Assembly (NCBI RefSeq): GCF_902702915.1
Contig: NZ_LR738849.1
Location: 2,425,001-2,489,000 of the forward strand
DNA: 64,000 bases
Direction: 5' to 3'
Origin: Desulfovibrio sp. 86
Lineage (GTDB): Bacteria > Desulfobacterota > Desulfovibrionia > Desulfovibrionales > Desulfovibrionaceae
The position numbers and the translations under genes were made by a program. Positions 26,159 to 34,173 of this stretch are shown here, in pieces (the first letter of the stretch is position 1; every line of letters begins with the position of its first letter). The notes beneath the pieces are model-generated. The model did not search any database and had not been told where the DNA came from. It saw only the letters and a list, made by a program, of their open reading frames with translations.

Positions 26159-27244
26159 ATGAAAAAGTTTTTTCTTTTGGCTGCCGTTCTGACTGCGACC
26201 ATGCTGTTGGGGGTCACCCTCTGTATGGCGGCAGAAAACCCGGTCAAACTCCGTTCTGCCTGGATGGACGAGCATGAAACCTTTCTTGTCTGGTATGCGC
26301 ATGAAAAAGGGTGGGACAAGGAAGAAGGCATTGATCTTGACCTGCTCTACTTTGACTCGGGTATGGCCCAGCTCAACGCCCTGCCCGCTGGCGAGTGGGT
26401 GCTTTGCGGCACAGGCGCCGTGCCTGCCATGATGGGCAACCTGCGCTACAATACCTACGTCATAGGCATAGGCAATGACGAATCCATGACCAATGCCGTC
26501 ATGGTGCGGCCTGACAGCCCCATTCTCAAGACCAAGGGCTACAACCCCAAGTATCCTGAAGTGTACGGCCATCCTGACGACGTGCGCGGCAAGACCGTTC
26601 TTGCCACTACCGTGTCTTCTTCGCACTTTGCTCTCAGCCACTGGCTGCGCGTGCTGGGCCTCAAGGACAGCGACGTGACCATCAAAAACATGGACCAGGC
26701 GCAGGCGCTGGGTGCGTTCAGCACCGGCATCGGCGATATGGTTTCCCTGTGGGCTCCCCATATGTATGTGGGCGAAGAAAAGGGCTGGAAGGTCGCGGGT
26801 ACTCCCCAGACATGCGGCGTGGGTCTGCCCATCTGCCTCATAGCCGACCAGAAGTGGGCTGACGCAAATCCCGATCTGGTGGCCAAGTTCCTGCGTGTGT
26901 ATCTGCGGGCCGTCAACATGATCCAGAGCCAGATGAAAAAAGATCCCAAGGCGCTTGTGCCCGAATACAAGCGTTTCTTCCTTGAGTGGGCCGGCAAGAA
27001 CTATTCTGACGATATGGCCCTCAAGGACCTGCAGACGCACCCCGTGTTCAACTACGAAGAGCAGATAGCGCTTTTTGACGCCAGCAAGGGGCAGAGCACT
27101 GCACAGAAGTGGCAAGCCGACGTGGCTGCCTTCTTTGCCGAGGTTGGCCGCATCACCAAGGATGACCTCAAAAAGGTCGGTGACGGCAAGTACGCCACGG
27201 ACAAGTTCCTGAAAAAAGTAAAGACGCCCATTCCCGCCAACTGA
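26159..27244 (+). CDS. NitT/TauT-type periplasmic binding protein
   Basis: Substrate-binding protein, 361 residues, with a signal peptide (MKKFFLLAAVLTATMLLGVTLCMAA) and the mature start ENPVKLRSAWMDEHETFLVWYAHEKGWDKEEGID. It has the family's two-lobe pattern, with GTGAVPAMMGNLR and LPICLIADQKWADANPDLVAKFLR. No convincing lipobox, so probably free in the periplasm. The ATG at 26159 follows a GCGGAGG ribosome-binding site. The ligand is inferred to be taurine or a related sulfonate from the neighbouring tpa and xsc. A very strong hairpin follows the gene. Confidence 0.88.
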   Translation: MKKFFLLAAVLTATMLLGVTLCMAAENPVKLRSAWMDEHETFLVWYAHEKGWDKEEGIDLDLLYFDSGMAQLNALPAGEWVLCGTGAVPAMMGNLRYNTYVIGIGNDESMTNAVMVRPDSPILKTKGYNPKYPEVYGHPDDVRGKTVLATTVSSSHFALSHWLRVLGLKDSDVTIKNMDQAQALGAFSTGIGDMVSLWAPHMYVGEEKGWKVAGTPQTCGVGLPICLIADQKWADANPDLVAKFLRVYLRAVNMIQSQMKKDPKALVPEYKRFFLEWAGKNYSDDMALKDLQTHPVFNYEEQIALFDASKGQSTAQKWQADVAAFFAEVGRITKDDLKKVGDGKYATDKFLKKVKTPIPAN

Positions 27245-27251
27245 TCCGGCT

Positions 27252-27284
27252 GCCGCCCGCCCCGCGCATGGCGGGGCGGGCGGC
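27252..27284 (+). promoter_or_regulatory. strong intercistronic hairpin after the binding-protein gene
   Basis: Perfect 14-bp GC stem (GCCGCCCGCCCCGC with its complement) and a 5-base loop directly after the stop codon, without a T-run. Likely an mRNA-stabilising or partially terminating stem that favours binding-protein expression. Confidence 0.6.
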
Positions 27285-27341
27285 CTACGCAACACGTCGG
27301 ACAGAACGCAAAAGCAATTCACTTACGCTCGGGAGGGCGAC

Positions 27342-28871
27342 ATGACGCAGATAACCATCAAAAACTATATTAACGGCCAGTGGCAGGAGGAAACGGGAGC
27401 GCCCACAGTGCCCCTGTACAATCCTTCCACCGGCGAGCAGATTTCGCAGGTTCCCCAGTCCGGCCCGGAAACGTCCAAAATGGCTGTGGACTCGGCGGCT
27501 GCGGCCTATCCGGGCTGGCGCATGCTCTCCATCGGCAGGCGCGTGACCTATATTTATAAAATGCGCGAAGCCATGCTGCAGCGCAAGGAGCAACTGGCCC
27601 AGGCCATAGCGCTGGACCAGGCCAAGCATATTTCCGAGGCAAGAGGCGAAGTGCAGCGCGTGGTGGAAATACTGGAAGCAGCCGCGTGCGCTCCGGCCAT
27701 GATGCAGGGGCAGACCCTGGACTACATTGCGACAAATATCAGCGGCAAGGTTGTCCGCGAGCCTTTGGGCGTCTTTGGCGGTGTGGCTCCCTTCAATTTT
27801 CCCGCCCTGGTTTTCGGCTGGTTTGTGCCGTATGCCATCGTGGCGGGCAACACCTTTGTGTTCAAGCCATCAACGCAGTCGCCCTATTTCATGCAGATCA
27901 TGGGTGAAATTTTTACGGAAATCGAGCTCCCGCCCGGCGTGGTCAACATCATTCACGGCAACAGGGACATCCCCGGCTCCTGGTATGACGACGCGCGCAT
28001 TTCCGGCATTTGCCTGGTAGGCTCAACGCCTACGGCCCAGAAAATGGCCGAGGGCTGCGCCCGCATGTGCAAGCGCTCCATGCTGCTCGGCGGGGCCAAG
28101 AACATGCTGGTGGTGATGGAAGATGCAGACCTCACGGTCTTTCGCGACAACTACCTGAACTCCTGCTACGGCTCTGCCGGCCAGCGTTGTCTTGCCGGAT
28201 CTCTGGTGGCGGCCGTGCCTGAAATTTATGACAAGGTTGTCGAGGTGATGGTTGAAGCCGCTTCCACCATCAAGGTGGGCGACGCTTTTGATCCTGATGT
28301 GTATATGGGGCCGCTCATTTCACGCAAGGCCGTGGACTTTGTGCACACGTCGCTGGCAGCCGCCCTCGCGCACGGCCAGGGCTGCGCGCTGGCGTTGGAC
28401 CGCCGCGAGCTGGACCTGCCGGAAAAAAACAAAAAGGGCTTTTTTGTCGGCCCCATCATCGTCAAGGATCTCACGCCCTGCAATCCGCTGTTTACCACCG
28501 AAGTGTTCGGCCCCATTGTGGGAACCATCAAGATAGCGGACATGGACGATGCCCTGGACCTGATTCGCAGGTCTGAGTTTGGCAACGGAGCCTGCATCTT
28601 TACCCAAAGCCAGTTCTATGCCGAAAAATTCAGCCGCGAGGCCGATGTGGGCATGGTGGGCGTCAATGTGGGCATCTGCGCCCCACATCCGTACATTCCC
28701 TTCGGCGGCATCAAGGGGTCGCTCCTTGGCGTCAACAAGGTGCAAGGGCGCGAAGGCTTCGATTTCTTCACCCAGAACAAGGTTACAACCATTCGTACCA
28801 TTGATCCCCATGCGCATGCGCATGGCGGAGCACCCGCCAGCAAGTTCGTGAGATCTTGTGTAGCGTCGTAA
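27342..28871 (+). CDS. CoA-acylating-type aldehyde dehydrogenase (MmsA/IolA-like)
   Basis: NAD-dependent aldehyde dehydrogenase superfamily, 509 residues. It most resembles methylmalonate-/malonate-semialdehyde dehydrogenases: it begins KNYINGQWQEETGAPTVPLYNPSTG, has PLGVFGGVAPFNFPALV and FVGSTP-like ICLVGSTPTAQKMAE, and the catalytic cysteine in YGSAGQRCLAGS. MmsA-type enzymes release acyl-CoA. In this locus a sulfoacetaldehyde, sulfopropanal or semialdehyde substrate is possible; none is proven. It is the last gene of the importer cluster, 97 bases after the binding protein, and is followed by a terminator. Confidence 0.85.
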   Translation: MTQITIKNYINGQWQEETGAPTVPLYNPSTGEQISQVPQSGPETSKMAVDSAAAAYPGWRMLSIGRRVTYIYKMREAMLQRKEQLAQAIALDQAKHISEARGEVQRVVEILEAAACAPAMMQGQTLDYIATNISGKVVREPLGVFGGVAPFNFPALVFGWFVPYAIVAGNTFVFKPSTQSPYFMQIMGEIFTEIELPPGVVNIIHGNRDIPGSWYDDARISGICLVGSTPTAQKMAEGCARMCKRSMLLGGAKNMLVVMEDADLTVFRDNYLNSCYGSAGQRCLAGSLVAAVPEIYDKVVEVMVEAASTIKVGDAFDPDVYMGPLISRKAVDFVHTSLAAALAHGQGCALALDRRELDLPEKNKKGFFVGPIIVKDLTPCNPLFTTEVFGPIVGTIKIADMDDALDLIRRSEFGNGACIFTQSQFYAEKFSREADVGMVGVNVGICAPHPYIPFGGIKGSLLGVNKVQGREGFDFFTQNKVTTIRTIDPHAHAHGGAPASKFVRSCVAS

Positions 28872-28898
28872 GCTACAGGCGTTGTTCCTCCTCCAGAA

Positions 28899-28931
28899 GG
28901 CCAGCCCCTTTTTCACGCGGGGGGGCTGGCC
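28899..28931 (+). terminator. hairpin terminator after the aldehyde dehydrogenase
   Basis: Perfect 10-bp stem GGCCAGCCCC / GGGGCTGGCC, 27 bases after the stop codon. The T-run is in the loop rather than after the stem, so termination efficiency is uncertain. Confidence 0.5.
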
Positions 28932-28959
28932 AACTTCGTGCTGCACCTTGTGTCTTAGA

Positions 28960-29290
28960 TGTAATGTTCCATCAGGTTGTTCACCCTCCCAAATCGGTAA
29001 AGCTGGAGTTGCCAGACAACAGCAAACCGAGTGGGGGAAAGGGTGAACAGCCATAAGAATGCCAAACTACGGTGCGTAGTCGAGAAGAAGCGGACGCAGT
29101 CTTCGGCAACGGGCAGGCATCTGAGATGAGGATGTCGGGAAATGCTGACCATCGTTTCTGGGCGTAGTTCTGCTGGTGGGCAAGAATGTTTAGAGATGGC
29201 TCGCAGATGCAGGAGCATTCGGCAGGTCTCGGACGAATTGTTTCCCTGAGGGGCACAGGGGGCACCGTCCATCATGCGTTTTTATGGCAC
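28960..29290 (+). pseudogene. probable IS481-type transposase remnant
   Basis: From GTG 29042 the frame reads VNSHKNAKLRCVVEKKRTQSSATGRHLR before a stop. The NSHKNAKL start resembles the conserved MN.HKNARL start of IS481-family transposases, and a GGGGGAAAG ribosome-binding site precedes it. A later frame contains RWLAD...GRSRTN, loosely like the family's KWL..RSSRP segment. The frame is broken and much too short, so at most a degraded relic remains. It lies between the sulfonate locus and the tRNA cluster. Confidence 0.3.
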
Positions 29291-29323
29291 AGCGGTGGCA
29301 CAAAAATAAAAGAAAACAAAAAT

Positions 29324-29350
29324 GCCCTTACGGTTTTTAACCATAAGGGC
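29324..29350 (-). terminator. terminator of the tRNA operon
   Basis: On the minus strand a GCCCTTA...TAAGGGC stem (with GGTT/AACC inner pairing) is followed by a T-rich tract, 11 bases after the last tRNA. Confidence 0.8.
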
Positions 29351-29360
29351 TTGATTTCTC

Positions 29361-29435
29361 TGGAGCGGGAAACGGGATTTGAACCCGCAACCTTCAGCTT
29401 GGGAAGCTGACACTCTACCGTTGAGTTATTCCCGC
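29361..29435 (-). tRNA. tRNA-Gly (CCC)
   Basis: Minus strand, 75 nt with encoded CCA. The acceptor stem is GCGGGAA/TTCCCGC, the anticodon stem TCAGC/GCTGA with loop TTCCCAA gives anticodon CCC, and the T-loop is GGTTCAAATCC. Last gene of a four-tRNA operon. Confidence 0.95.
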
Positions 29436-29440
29436 AAAAG

Positions 29441-29515
<75 letters not shown>

Positions 29516-29550
29516 ATGGTCTGCAAACGGCGAAGCGTGAAAGTACTTTT

Positions 29551-29624
<74 letters not shown>

Positions 29625-29633
29625 AGCAAAAAA

Positions 29634-29710
<77 letters not shown>

Positions 29711-29859
29711 TCAGCGAGGTATGCTTTTACGTGGATCGACCCTGAGTGTCAAGCATTGTTCCACAAATTTTACAGAGTTTTATTGTCGCCGCTGCTGGCG
29801 GCGCTAAAAAGCGCTGATAAACCGCATGAAAAGCCGTGACGGAAAATGCGGTGAATCGT

Positions 29860-29903
29860 CTGTGGGGGAAGGACCCTTTTGCAAAAGGGTCCTTCCCCCA
29901 CAG
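29860..29903. terminator. 44-bp perfect palindrome (family D), downstream of paaK
   Basis: A perfect inverted repeat with two 22-base arms (CTGTGGGGGAAGGACCC... ) and no unpaired loop bases. It is 35 bases after the paaK stop codon, so a terminator for paaK or for both directions is likely. A near-identical element is at 47751-47791. Confidence 0.7.
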
Positions 29904-29937
29904 AGCACTTCAACCAACCAATCCACATCTCTAACAT

Positions 29938-31242
29938 CTAATCCTTGCCGCGCTGGTCCACGATGCGCTGGGCCTTGCCCTCGGAGCGCTGGATGGAGCG
30001 CGGCTCCATCAGGCGCACCTTGGCCGTGACGCCCAGGAATTCCTTGATGTTCTTTTGCAGGCGGTTTTCCAGCATCTGGAGTTTGCGAATTTCGTCGGCA
30101 AAAAGGCTGTCGCTGACTTCCACGCGTACTTCCAGGGTGTCCAGATTGTTAACCGAGCCCACAATGATCTGGTAGTTGGGGGTGAGGCCGTCACTTTCCA
30201 TAAGCAGGCCTTCGATCTGCTGCGGAAAGACATTGACCCCGCGTATGATGAGCATGTCGTCGCTGCGGCCCTGCAGGCGCGAGATGCGTACATGGGTACG
30301 GCCGCAGCAGCAGGGCGTGTAGTTCAGGCTGGTGAGGTCGCGGGTGCGGTAGCGCAGCATGGGGATGCCCTCCTTGGTGAGGGTCGTCAGCACAAGTTCG
30401 CCCACCTGGCCGGGGGGGAGCTGTTCGCCGGTCACGGGATCTATGATTTCCGGCAGGATGTGATCTTCCCAAAGGTGCATGCCGCACTTGGCTTCCACGC
30501 ATTCCATAGCGACGCCCGGCCCCATAATTTCAGAAAGGCCGTAAATGTTCATGGCATCGATGTGCATTTTTTCTTCGATGTCACGGCGCATGGCTTCGGA
30601 CCAGGGTTCGGCTCCGAAGATGCCTATGCGCAGCGCAAGTTCGCGAAAGTCCACTCCTGCTTCCTGCGCGGCTTCCCACAAATGCAGGGAGTAGGAGGGC
30701 GTGGCGCACAATACGGTAGCGCCAAAATCGCGCATGAGGTGCGCCTGGCGGCGCGTGGCCCCGCCGGAAGCCGGAACCACCGTGGCCCCGATGCGTTCCG
30801 CACCGTAGTGCGCCCCAAGCCCGCCCGTAAAGAGGCCGTAGCCATAGGCCACGTGCACCACGTCCGAGCGGGTGACCCCTGCGGCGGACATGCTGCGGGC
30901 CATAAGCTCGGCCCAGTTTTCAAGGTCGCGGGCCGTATAGCCCACAACCACGGCCTTGCCCGTGGTGCCGCTGGAGGCGTGCAGCCGCACGATATGGTCG
31001 CGCGGCACGGCAAACAGGCCGAAGGGGTAGTAGTTGCGCAGGTCCTGCTTTTCGGTAAAGGGCAGAAGTTTCAGGTCGGCCAGGGATTTGATGTCGGCGG
31101 GGGTGACGCCCGCCTCGTCAAAGCGTTTGCGATAGAAGGGCACGTTGGCGTAAACGCGGTCGCACAAGTCGCGCAGGCGGCGCAGTTGCAACGCTTCCAG
31201 TTCTTCGCGGGGCAGGGTTTCCTGTTTGATATTGAAAAGCAC
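29938..31242 (-). CDS. paaK: phenylacetate-CoA ligase-type adenylating enzyme
   Basis: AMP-forming acyl-CoA ligase, 434 residues, closely following the PaaK pattern: N-terminal [22 protein letters not shown], adenylate motif [37 protein letters not shown], and the C-terminal [14 protein letters not shown]. In sulfate reducers such enzymes are often paired with indolepyruvate oxidoreductases to activate aryl acids, but no such partner is next to it here. It stands alone between the tRNA operon and rsfS. The ATG at 31242 follows an AAGGAG ribosome-binding site. Confidence 0.9.
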   Translation of the reverse strand: MLFNIKQETLPREELEALQLRRLRDLCDRVYANVPFYRKRFDEAGVTPADIKSLADLKLLPFTEKQDLRNYYPFGLFAVPRDHIVRLHASSGTTGKAVVVGYTARDLENWAELMARSMSAAGVTRSDVVHVAYGYGLFTGGLGAHYGAERIGATVVPASGGATRRQAHLMRDFGATVLCATPSYSLHLWEAAQEAGVDFRELALRIGIFGAEPWSEAMRRDIEEKMHIDAMNIYGLSEIMGPGVAMECVEAKCGMHLWEDHILPEIIDPVTGEQLPPGQVGELVLTTLTKEGIPMLRYRTRDLTSLNYTPCCCGRTHVRISRLQGRSDDMLIIRGVNVFPQQIEGLLMESDGLTPNYQIIVGSVNNLDTLEVRVEVSDSLFADEIRKLQMLENRLQKNIKEFLGVTAKVRLMEPRSIQRSEGKAQRIVDQRGKD

Positions 31243-31549
31243 GACCCACTCCTTGTAGAAGAGATAGCTGGCAGTTGACGGCTTGAGCCATCAATGGAAA
31301 AGGAAAAACGGTTTCGTAGCGTGGAAACCCCTTTGGGTATGCCGCAATGTCCGCATCGGGTCAACAAAAACGGGGCATGGGCGAGGTGGCGTTTTGCGGA
31401 TGGTCTGACACCAAAGGGCCCTGACAGAGCGCTGCACTCGTGCTATTAGAATATTTAAGGAAGCACTGATTAAAGAGCCTCCTGGAAACGCGGGGCGGCA
31501 ACTGCGGCAAACCATTGCCCTTGACCCGGCTTTGCGATATGTGCTTGCT
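31243..31549. other. intergenic region paaK-rsfS with family C fragment
   Basis: Divergent promoter region for paaK and rsfS, with no gene. At 31459-31488 it contains GGAAGCACTGATTAAAGAGCC, the end sequence of the family C hairpin elements at 50577 and 54711, so it is probably a truncated copy. Confidence 0.6.
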
Positions 31550-31975
31550 ATGGAAAATAATCACCCCAATACTCCCTCCGGGGGCCGCGCCCCCAAGCAG
31601 TTTTCAGACGTCCCCGCAAGCCGTAAGGCGGCGGATCTGGTCCAATGGCTTGAAGAGCACAAGGCCTTGCGTGTGGTGTGCATTGATTTTGAAGGGCAGG
31701 GCGGTTTTGCCGATGCCCTGATCATTGCCAGCGCCGGTTCGGTGCGTCACGCCCAGAGCCTTGCTGACGGCGTAAGCCTGATGTGCCGCGAGAAAAACTA
31801 CGAATTTTTGCGCACAGAAGGGTACGCCGCCGGGCAGTGGATCCTGGTGGATATGAATGACGTTATCGTCAACATCTTTCAGGAACCCGTGCGCGAGCTT
31901 TACGCCCTTGAAGCCCTGTGGGGACACGGATCCGCTGCCGCCAAAACCGCTGGGCGCGAAGACCGCGGAGAATAA
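31550..31975 (+). CDS. rsfS: ribosomal silencing factor RsfS
   Basis: RsfS/Iojap protein that binds ribosomal protein L14 and blocks subunit joining. The ATG at 31550 gives 141 residues; TTG 31532 and GTG 31541 are alternatives because no clear ribosome-binding site decides. The core from VQWLEEHKALRVVCIDFEGQGGFADALIIASAGSVRHAQSLAD to VDMNDVIVNIFQEPVRELYALEALWG is diagnostic. It lies three bases before gpmI and is probably cotranscribed with it. Confidence 0.92.
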   Translation: MENNHPNTPSGGRAPKQFSDVPASRKAADLVQWLEEHKALRVVCIDFEGQGGFADALIIASAGSVRHAQSLADGVSLMCREKNYEFLRTEGYAAGQWILVDMNDVIVNIFQEPVRELYALEALWGHGSAAAKTAGREDRGE

Positions 31976-31978
31976 TAT

Positions 31979-33547
31979 ATGACGCCGACGCTGTTGCTGA
32001 TACTGGATGGCTGGGGCATTGCCCCGCCAGGGCCTGGCAATGCCCCGTACCTGGCGAAAACCCCCAATCTGGACGCCCTGACGGCCCGCTGCCCGCACGG
32101 ACAGCTCATCGCCTCCGGCCGTGATGTGGGTCTGCCCAAAGGGTATATGGGCAATTCGGAAGTCGGGCACCTGAACATAGGGGCCGGGCGCGTGGTCTAT
32201 CAAGACATGACGCGTATCGACGTGGCTGTGGAGGACGGCTCCTTCGCGGCCAACCCCGTCATCAACGACGTGCTGGCTGCGGCCAGGCGCGGCGGCGGCA
32301 AGCTGCACCTTGTGGGCCTGCTTTCCGGCGGCGGCGTCCACAGTCATATCCGTCATCTGGAGGCCTTGTGCGGCATGGCGGCCGGGCAGGGCATTCCCGT
32401 GCGCGTGCACGCCCTCATGGATGGCCGTGATTGCGATCCGCACAGCGGCATGGACTTTATCCGCGAGCTTGAAGCCAGCATCAAGGATCAGCCCCAGACG
32501 CGCATAGCCAGCCTTGTGGGCCGCTTTTACGCCATGGACCGCGACAAGCACTGGGAACGGGTCAGTCAGGCCTGGAATGTCATAGTGCATGGTCAGGCGC
32601 CCACGGCGGCCAATCCCGAGGCAGCGGTGCAGGCTTCCTACGAGGCGGGCGTTACCGATGAGTTCATGAAGCCCGTGCGCTTTGACACGGGCGACGCTGC
32701 CCCCGGCATGGCCGACGGCGACGCGGTCTTTTTCTTCAACTTCCGGGCTGACCGCATGCGCGAACTGACTGCGGCCTTCATCACTCCCGGCTTTGAGGGC
32801 TTTGACAGGGGCAAGATGCCCGCGCTGTCGGCTCTGGCGTCCATGACGAGCTATGAGGCCAGCTTTACCTTGCCGGTGGCCTTTCCCAAGGAGGCGGTCA
32901 GCCATGGCCTTGGCCAGATCGTGTCCGAGCGGGGCATGCGGCAGCTGCGCCTGGCGGAAACGGAAAAGTACGCCCACGTGACCTACTTTTTCAATGGCGG
33001 CGTTGAAGAGCCGTTTACGGGCGAGGATCGCGTCCTTGTGCCGTCGCCGCGCGATGTGACGACCTATGATCAGAAGCCTGCCATGAGCGCGCCTCTGGTG
33101 ACGGATGAATTCGTCAAGGCCTGGAACTCCGGGCAGTATGATCTTGTGGTCTGCAACCTTGCCAATGGCGATATGGTGGGGCATACCGGCGTGGTTAAAG
33201 CCGCCGTTGCGGCCTGCGAAGTGGTGGACCAGTGCGTGGGCCGCATGGTGGAAGCCGTGGAAGCCCGCAAGGGGCGCATGCTCATCATTGCCGACCACGG
33301 CAACTGCGAAGTCATGCTCACGCCCGAAGGCCATCCGCAGACGGCCCATACCACCAATCCCGTGCCCTGCATCCTGCTGGAACCTGACGGCGCGGTGAAG
33401 GCGCTGGCCGACGGCAGGCTGTGCGACGTTGCCCCCACGCTTCTGGCCCTGTGGGGACTCGAACCCTCATCGCCCATGAACGGGCGAAATCTGGCCCTGA
33501 ACGGCGCTGATGCGGATATGGCACCCAAGGAGGCCGCCCGTGGCTGA
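31979..33547 (+). CDS. gpmI: 2,3-bisphosphoglycerate-independent phosphoglycerate mutase
   Basis: Glycolytic mutase interconverting 3- and 2-phosphoglycerate, 522 residues, manganese-dependent. It begins MTPTLLLILDGWGIAPPGPGN. The phosphorylated serine is in GYMGNSEVGHLNIGAG. Further blocks are VHALMDGRDCDPHSG, FFFNFRADRMRELT, YFFNGG.EEPF and the metal ligands in IIADHGNCEVM. Normal length. The following small zinc-ribbon gene starts inside its last codons. Confidence 0.96.
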   Translation: MTPTLLLILDGWGIAPPGPGNAPYLAKTPNLDALTARCPHGQLIASGRDVGLPKGYMGNSEVGHLNIGAGRVVYQDMTRIDVAVEDGSFAANPVINDVLAAARRGGGKLHLVGLLSGGGVHSHIRHLEALCGMAAGQGIPVRVHALMDGRDCDPHSGMDFIRELEASIKDQPQTRIASLVGRFYAMDRDKHWERVSQAWNVIVHGQAPTAANPEAAVQASYEAGVTDEFMKPVRFDTGDAAPGMADGDAVFFFNFRADRMRELTAAFITPGFEGFDRGKMPALSALASMTSYEASFTLPVAFPKEAVSHGLGQIVSERGMRQLRLAETEKYAHVTYFFNGGVEEPFTGEDRVLVPSPRDVTTYDQKPAMSAPLVTDEFVKAWNSGQYDLVVCNLANGDMVGHTGVVKAAVAACEVVDQCVGRMVEAVEARKGRMLIIADHGNCEVMLTPEGHPQTAHTTNPVPCILLEPDGAVKALADGRLCDVAPTLLALWGLEPSSPMNGRNLALNGADADMAPKEAARG

Positions 33548-33782
33548 GCGTAAAAGGCCCATTGAGCCCGTGGCCCCTGACGGCATGGAAATCCTCTTTT
33601 TCTACCAGTGCCCAGGCTGCGGCAAACACGTGCCGCAGGCCAGCCCCACCGAACCGCGCATGGTGCGCTGCCCAGGCTGCGGGCAGGGCTTTCCCATCAT
33701 TCCGGTGGACGAACACAGCCTGCACTATGTGCGCATCATGCTGGCTGAGGGCAAGGCCGCCGCTGATCCAGATTTTCTATAG
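33540..33782 (+). CDS. small double-CxxC zinc-ribbon protein
   Basis: 80 residues, starting at GTG 33540 with an AAGGAGG ribosome-binding site, and overlapping the gpmI stop by eight bases. It contains two CPGCG motifs (YQCPGCGKHVPQ and VRCPGCGQGFP) that should bind one zinc ion. No wider homology recognised; a small MJ0042/FmdB-like ribbon is the nearest idea. Its TAG stop codon is the first part of a family A repeat. Confidence 0.75.
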   Translation: MAERKRPIEPVAPDGMEILFFYQCPGCGKHVPQASPTEPRMVRCPGCGQGFPIIPVDEHSLHYVRIMLAEGKAAADPDFL

Positions 33783-33906
33783 AGCATGTAACACTTGAAA
33801 TGCTCGCGTACGGCAGGCAAAAGCCCGCCTACTCGCATTTCGTGGCAAGGATTTTTAGAAAAATCCTTGCAGAGCATTTAACTCATTTCATTCGTAAACT
33901 GCTCTA
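33782..33906 (+). repeat. family A structured repeat, copy 1
   Basis: About 125 bases starting at the stop codon of the zinc-ribbon gene: GAGCAT...ATGCTC stem, a GGCAAGGATTTTT/AAAAATCCTTGC hairpin, and a tail containing ATTTCATT...GCTCTA. It aligns along its whole length to 38660-38785, and the tail also matches 59982-60018 in inverted orientation. Confidence 0.8.
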
Positions 33907-33967
33907 GTACAAGAAACTGTCCCGCCCGCATTTCGTGCAGGCCGTTTCCGAGGTGAAAACGATTTTG

Positions 33968-34004
33968 AAAATCCGGCTGTCGCCTACGCGGCAGCCGGAT
34001 TTTT
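33968..34004 (+). terminator. terminator upstream of porin 1
   Basis: AAAATCCGGCTG...CAGCCGGATTTTT stem with an 11-base interior including CGC/GCG pairs, followed by T. It ends transcription from the gpmI side and insulates the porin promoter. Confidence 0.75.
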
Positions 34005-34052
34005 GAGCATGTGTCAGCCACATGACGAAATGCCGACAGCTCACGACAATTC

Positions 34053-34107
34053 GGGTTAAAATTTTTTTACGAAAAACCTTGCGTATATATATAAAGCCGT
34101 GTAAAAG
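34053..34107 (+). promoter_or_regulatory. porin 1 promoter with conserved upstream element
   Basis: An upstream element GGGTTAAAATTTTTTTACGA (34053-34072) is followed 6 bases later by TTGCGT (-35, 34079-34084), a 17-base spacer, and TAAAAG (-10, 34102-34107). The porin 2 gene has the same element and the same spacings. Confidence 0.65.
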
Positions 34108-34173
34108 AAGTCTCAACCTGATCGTAGGTTGTTTAGTGTTACCTGTGGGACGATTAAAACGAGAGGAAGGGCT

